Part shown: positions 38,015 through 40,797 of the stretch, piece after piece
Layout of the letters: each line of letters starts with the position of its first letter
Position numbering within the stretch: position 1 is the stretch's first letter
Assembly: GCA_019634955.1 (NCBI GenBank)
Contig: JAHCAK010000034.1
Span: 1-40,797 of the forward strand
Direction of reading: 5' to 3'
DNA: 40,797 nt
Source: Burkholderiales bacterium
GTDB taxonomy: Bacteria > Pseudomonadota > Gammaproteobacteria > Burkholderiales > Usitatibacteraceae
The notes under the pieces: model-generated
What the model was told of the DNA's origin: nothing
Seen by the model: only the letters and a program-made list of their open reading frames with translations
Databases searched by the model: none
Position numbers and translations under genes: made by a program

Positions 38015-39291
38015 GCCCGCCGCTCGAAGAGCGGGAAGAAGGCGCGGTCCATCGTGAGCATGTGGCGGGCGACCACGTCCTGCGCGAGAAACTCCACCAG
38101 CGCGCCCATGCCCGCCTCGCCGCTGCCGACGCGCTCGCGCAGCCACAGCGCGCGGCGCACCAGCCCCTCGTGCGCGCGCCGGTGCGGCTCGAGGTCCCCG
38201 TAGCGCAGGCGCGCGAGGATCGCCTCCTCGTCGGCGAAATGCCGCGCCACGTGCGCGATGAGCCCGTCCAGCGCCGCGAGCACTCCCTCGCGGCCGCCCC
38301 CGCCGAGCGTGGCGTCGATGGCGCGGTTGGCGAGCGCGAAGAGCTCGCGGTGCTCGTCGTCGATCGTGGCCTCGCCGCACTCGTAGGCCTCCTGCCAGGC
38401 GAGGTGCAGCGCGGAGCGGCCCGCCTCCCGCGCCCAGGCGTCGGAGCTGCCGCGGCGGTCCGCCAGCACGCGATCGCGCCCGGCCGCCTTGGCCGCGTAC
38501 AGGGCGGCATCCAGCCGCCCGAACCACGCCGGCAGCGACTCCTCGCCGTCGTGCTCGGCCGCGCCCGCGCTCACCGTCACGCGGCCGGCGACGGGAAAGT
38601 CGTGTCCGGCGACCGCCTGCCGCAGGTTCTCCGCCACGCGCTCCGCCCCGCGCCATCCCGCCCCGGAGACGAGCACGGCGAACTCCTCGCCGCCCCAGCG
38701 GAAGAGCAAGTCCGAGGCGCGGATGCGCGTGCGCATCACGGCGACCAGCTCCCGCAGGACGGCATCGCCCGCCGCGTGGCCATGGGTATCGTTGACGCGC
38801 TTGAAATGATCGATGTCCACGAGCACCAGCGACACGGGCAGCCGCCCGGCGCGGCAGCGCTCCAGCTCGGCGGCGATGGTCCGCTCGAAGTGGGCGCGGT
38901 TCCACGCCCCGGTGAGGTGATCGGTGGCCGCCAGGCGCTCGAGTTCCGCGACCCGCCCTTGCAGGCCCTCGATCACCCCATCCTGCGCCGCCATTCCGGG
39001 CGGCGCCGCGGCGAGGACCACGCGCCCATCCGGGCCGATCCGGCGCGCAACAACGGGCTTCGTCTCGCCGGTTCCTGTAAGGCGCAGCCGGGCCGGGTGC
39101 CACCCGTCATCCCCGGCCGGCGCCTCTTCGGGATCCAGGGGCATGAGCCGCGCCGCGCCGAAGAGGGCCCACCACGCCTCGTTCGCCTGCACGATCCCCG
39201 TCCCCTCGCCCGCGAGGGCGAGCGGCTCCGGGTAGCGCCGGAACGCCTCGTGGATTTCGTCGAACCGCGCCGGATGCACCGATGCCGCCAT
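38008..39291 (-). CDS. Diguanylate cyclase with C-terminal hemerythrin domain
   Basis: A 427-residue protein. A PAS-like N-terminal domain (ALAGEGTGIVQANEAWWALFG, ~25-45) is followed by a cyclase domain with the intact active site GGEEF (~198) and the RASD inhibitory site, then a bacteriohemerythrin domain (~290-425): His in DDEHRELF, HVARHFADEEAIL, HRRAHEGL, and ARHMLTMDRAFF with the final His and Asp of the di-iron site. It probably couples oxygen or redox state to cyclic-di-GMP synthesis. Soluble, no membrane helix. Start ATG 39291. Confidence 0.93.
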   Translation of the reverse strand: MAASVHPARFDEIHEAFRRYPEPLALAGEGTGIVQANEAWWALFGAARLMPLDPEEAPAGDDGWHPARLRLTGTGETKPVVARRIGPDGRVVLAAAPPGMAAQDGVIEGLQGRVAELERLAATDHLTGAWNRAHFERTIAAELERCRAGRLPVSLVLVDIDHFKRVNDTHGHAAGDAVLRELVAVMRTRIRASDLLFRWGGEEFAVLVSGAGWRGAERVAENLRQAVAGHDFPVAGRVTVSAGAAEHDGEESLPAWFGRLDAALYAAKAAGRDRVLADRRGSSDAWAREAGRSALHLAWQEAYECGEATIDDEHRELFALANRAIDATLGGGGREGVLAALDGLIAHVARHFADEEAILARLRYGDLEPHRRAHEGLVRRALWLRERVGSGEAGMGALVEFLAQDVVARHMLTMDRAFFPLFERRAG

Positions 39292-39393
39292 GGACCCCCC
39301 TGCCGGATCGGGCAGTCTTGCGCCCGTCCACCGGTCCTGCTTTGATGACCGTCAAGGGAAGCAGTCACGGTTTGGTCTAATGGGTTGATTGCC

Positions 39394-40797
39394 ATGACGA
39401 TCGGGGCGTTTCTCACCAGGCTCATCCTCCTTTGCGTGCTGCCGCTCGCGGCGCTCGCCGGCTGGTTCGCGTGGGATCGCGTGGCCAACCTCCGGGAGGA
39501 CCGCGCGCGCGAAGCGCTCGACCGCGCCACCAACGCCATGCAAGTCGTGGATCGGCAACTCGAGGCCCACGTGCTGGGGCTTCAGGTGCTGGCCAACTCT
39601 CCCCACATCGACGATCCCGCGCAGTGGCGGGACTTGCGCGCCGAGGCCATGGGCTTCCATGCGCACTATGGCGGTCACGTGATCCTCGCCGACCCCGGGG
39701 GGCAGATGCTGCTCAACACGCGCGTACCCGCCGGGCAGCCGCTGCCGGCGCTTCCCCGCCCGCGTGGTCACGCGGCCGTCCCGGAAGTGCTCGCCACGGG
39801 CCGGCCCGCGGTCGGCGACGTCTTTCCCGGGCCCATCGCGGGCGAACCGCTCTTCGCTGTCGTGGTGCCCGTGAAGCGCGAGGGCCGCATCACGCACCTG
39901 CTGCTGAGCACGGTGGAGACGAAGGCGTTCGCCGACCGCCTCGCCGCGCTCGCGCTCCCGGCGGGCTGGAGGCTGCGGCTGCGCGACAGCAAGGGCGAGC
40001 TCATCGCGAGCTGGCCCCCTGCGCCAGCCGCGACGCCCGGCGACCCGGCCGAGGACTTCTTCCGGGCGGCCTCGGCCCTCGCGCGGTGGGTCCTCGAGAT
40101 CAGCATTCCCGCCGAGGCATTCCGCGCCCCGATCGTCGGCAGCGCCGTGGCGCTCCTCGTGGCGGTGCTGGGCGCCACCCTCGTGAGCATTGCCGGCGGT
40201 TTCTACACGAGCCGGCGCCTGTCGCGCGCGCTCGATTCGCTGGCGCGCGAGGAGCCCCCTGCGGACGGCGAAGCGCCCATCGCCGAAGTCGAGGCGCTGC
40301 GCGTCGCGCTCGCCTCCAAGGAGTCGCAGCGCAACCTCGCGCAGGCGAGCCTGCGGGAAAGCGAGTCGCGCTACCACGCGCTGTTCGACAACGGCCACAC
40401 GGTGATGCTCGTGGTGGACCCCGCCGACGGCGCCATCGTGGAGGCCAACGCGGCAGCCGCGGCTTTCTACGGCTGGCCGCGCGAGCGGCTGGCGTCGATG
40501 CGCATCTCGGCGATCAACACCCTTCCGCCGGAGGAGGTGGCGCGGCGGATGAAGGCGGCCGCCGGCGGCACCGGGTTGCGCTTCGAGGCGGCCCACCGGC
40601 TCGCCGACGGGTCCGTGCGCGATGTCGAGGTCTTCAGCGGGCCCATCGTCGTGGACGGCCGCAACCTGCTCTTCCTGATCGTCCACGACGTCACCGAGCG
40701 CCGGCGGGCGGAGGCCGGCCTTCGCGAGAGCCAGGCGCGCTACCGCGAGCTCTTCGAGGCGAACCCGCACGCGATGTGGGTCTACGACCTCGAGACC
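39394..40797 (+). CDS. PAS-domain membrane sensor, 3'-truncated by the window
   Basis: The open frame runs from ATG 39394 to the edge (468 codons) without a stop. TM1 is at residues ~7-25 (LTRLILLCVLPLAALAGWF). A periplasmic Cache-like sensor of about 220 residues follows, with TM2 ~250-272 (GSAVALLVAVLGATLVSIAGG). Then come a coiled segment, a PAS domain (ALFDNGHTVMLVVDPADGAI, ~334 on) ending in VHDVTERRRAEAGLRESQ, and the start of a second PAS (ELFEANPHAMWVYD). The output domain is lost past the edge: either kinase or GGDEF/EAL. Divergent from the diguanylate cyclase gene by about 100 bp. Confidence 0.85.
   Translation, partial: MTIGAFLTRLILLCVLPLAALAGWFAWDRVANLREDRAREALDRATNAMQVVDRQLEAHVLGLQVLANSPHIDDPAQWRDLRAEAMGFHAHYGGHVILADPGGQMLLNTRVPAGQPLPALPRPRGHAAVPEVLATGRPAVGDVFPGPIAGEPLFAVVVPVKREGRITHLLLSTVETKAFADRLAALALPAGWRLRLRDSKGELIASWPPAPAATPGDPAEDFFRAASALARWVLEISIPAEAFRAPIVGSAVALLVAVLGATLVSIAGGFYTSRRLSRALDSLAREEPPADGEAPIAEVEALRVALASKESQRNLAQASLRESESRYHALFDNGHTVMLVVDPADGAIVEANAAAAAFYGWPRERLASMRISAINTLPPEEVARRMKAAAGGTGLRFEAAHRLADGSVRDVEVFSGPIVVDGRNLLFLIVHDVTERRRAEAGLRESQARYRELFEANPHAMWVYDLET

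Noticed and set aside
39352-40770. Minus-strand frame of 472 codons at the right end
   Set aside because: His/Arg/Gly-rich shadow; the plus strand carries a membrane sensor with two membrane helices and PAS domains in an open frame that simply has no stop before the window edge.

Overview
The window holds a large, sedentary-type integron (about 1.4-21.2 kb) inside a high-GC chromosome. The flanking genes are a hemerythrin-linked diguanylate cyclase, peptide chain release factor 3, QseBC- and RstAB-like two-component pairs, and a cytochrome b561/diheme cytochrome c/DUF1924 electron-transfer cluster. These point to a proteobacterium, most likely betaproteobacterial. That placement is inference: there is no rRNA in the window and no search was run.

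Region 1 (1-20.03 kb) is the cassette array. Thirty-seven attC-like sites separate short genes that lie almost all on the minus strand, reading away from the integrase at the right. Twenty-four sites are exactly 96 bp between box ends and nearly identical, the signature of a lineage-specific array. The distal (left) sites are more varied (60-129 bp). Cassette products include a RibD-C/DHFR-like reductase, a cupin, two VOC proteins, a SnoaL-like protein, three type II toxin-antitoxin pairs (BrnT/BrnA, ParE/antitoxin, RelE/XRE), a GNAT acetyltransferase, GrpB, a GIY-YIG protein, a GDCCVxC zinc-ribbon protein, two lipoproteins and about a dozen unknown small membrane proteins. An IS30-family element sits in one cassette between its gene and its attC. 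One complete cassette (gene plus attC, 4755-5165) is inverted, and a second copy in normal orientation lies at 15.4-15.8 kb. The segment 14.4-18.2 kb repeats six cassettes found elsewhere. Most of these copies carry many small indels, so the block is either a decaying duplication or a poor assembly.

Region 2 (20.02-21.2 kb) holds attI, a candidate cassette promoter facing the array, and the integron integrase gene on the plus strand.

Region 3 (21.2-26.0 kb) is a minus-strand run: EthD-like protein, SGNH hydrolase, small membrane protein, fructosamine-kinase family protein, a Cys/Met-metabolism PLP enzyme, and a SAF-domain NAD(P)-dependent oxidoreductase. Region 4 (26.2-30.6 kb) is one very long cyclic-di-GMP protein with eight PAS domains followed by GGDEF and EAL. 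Region 5 (30.6-36.3 kb) has the RstAB-like pair, then an apparent operon DUF1924 - diheme cytochrome c - cytochrome b561 - qseB - qseC. Region 6 (36.4 kb to the end) holds prfC, the diguanylate cyclase-hemerythrin gene and the 5' part of a PAS sensor that runs off the window.
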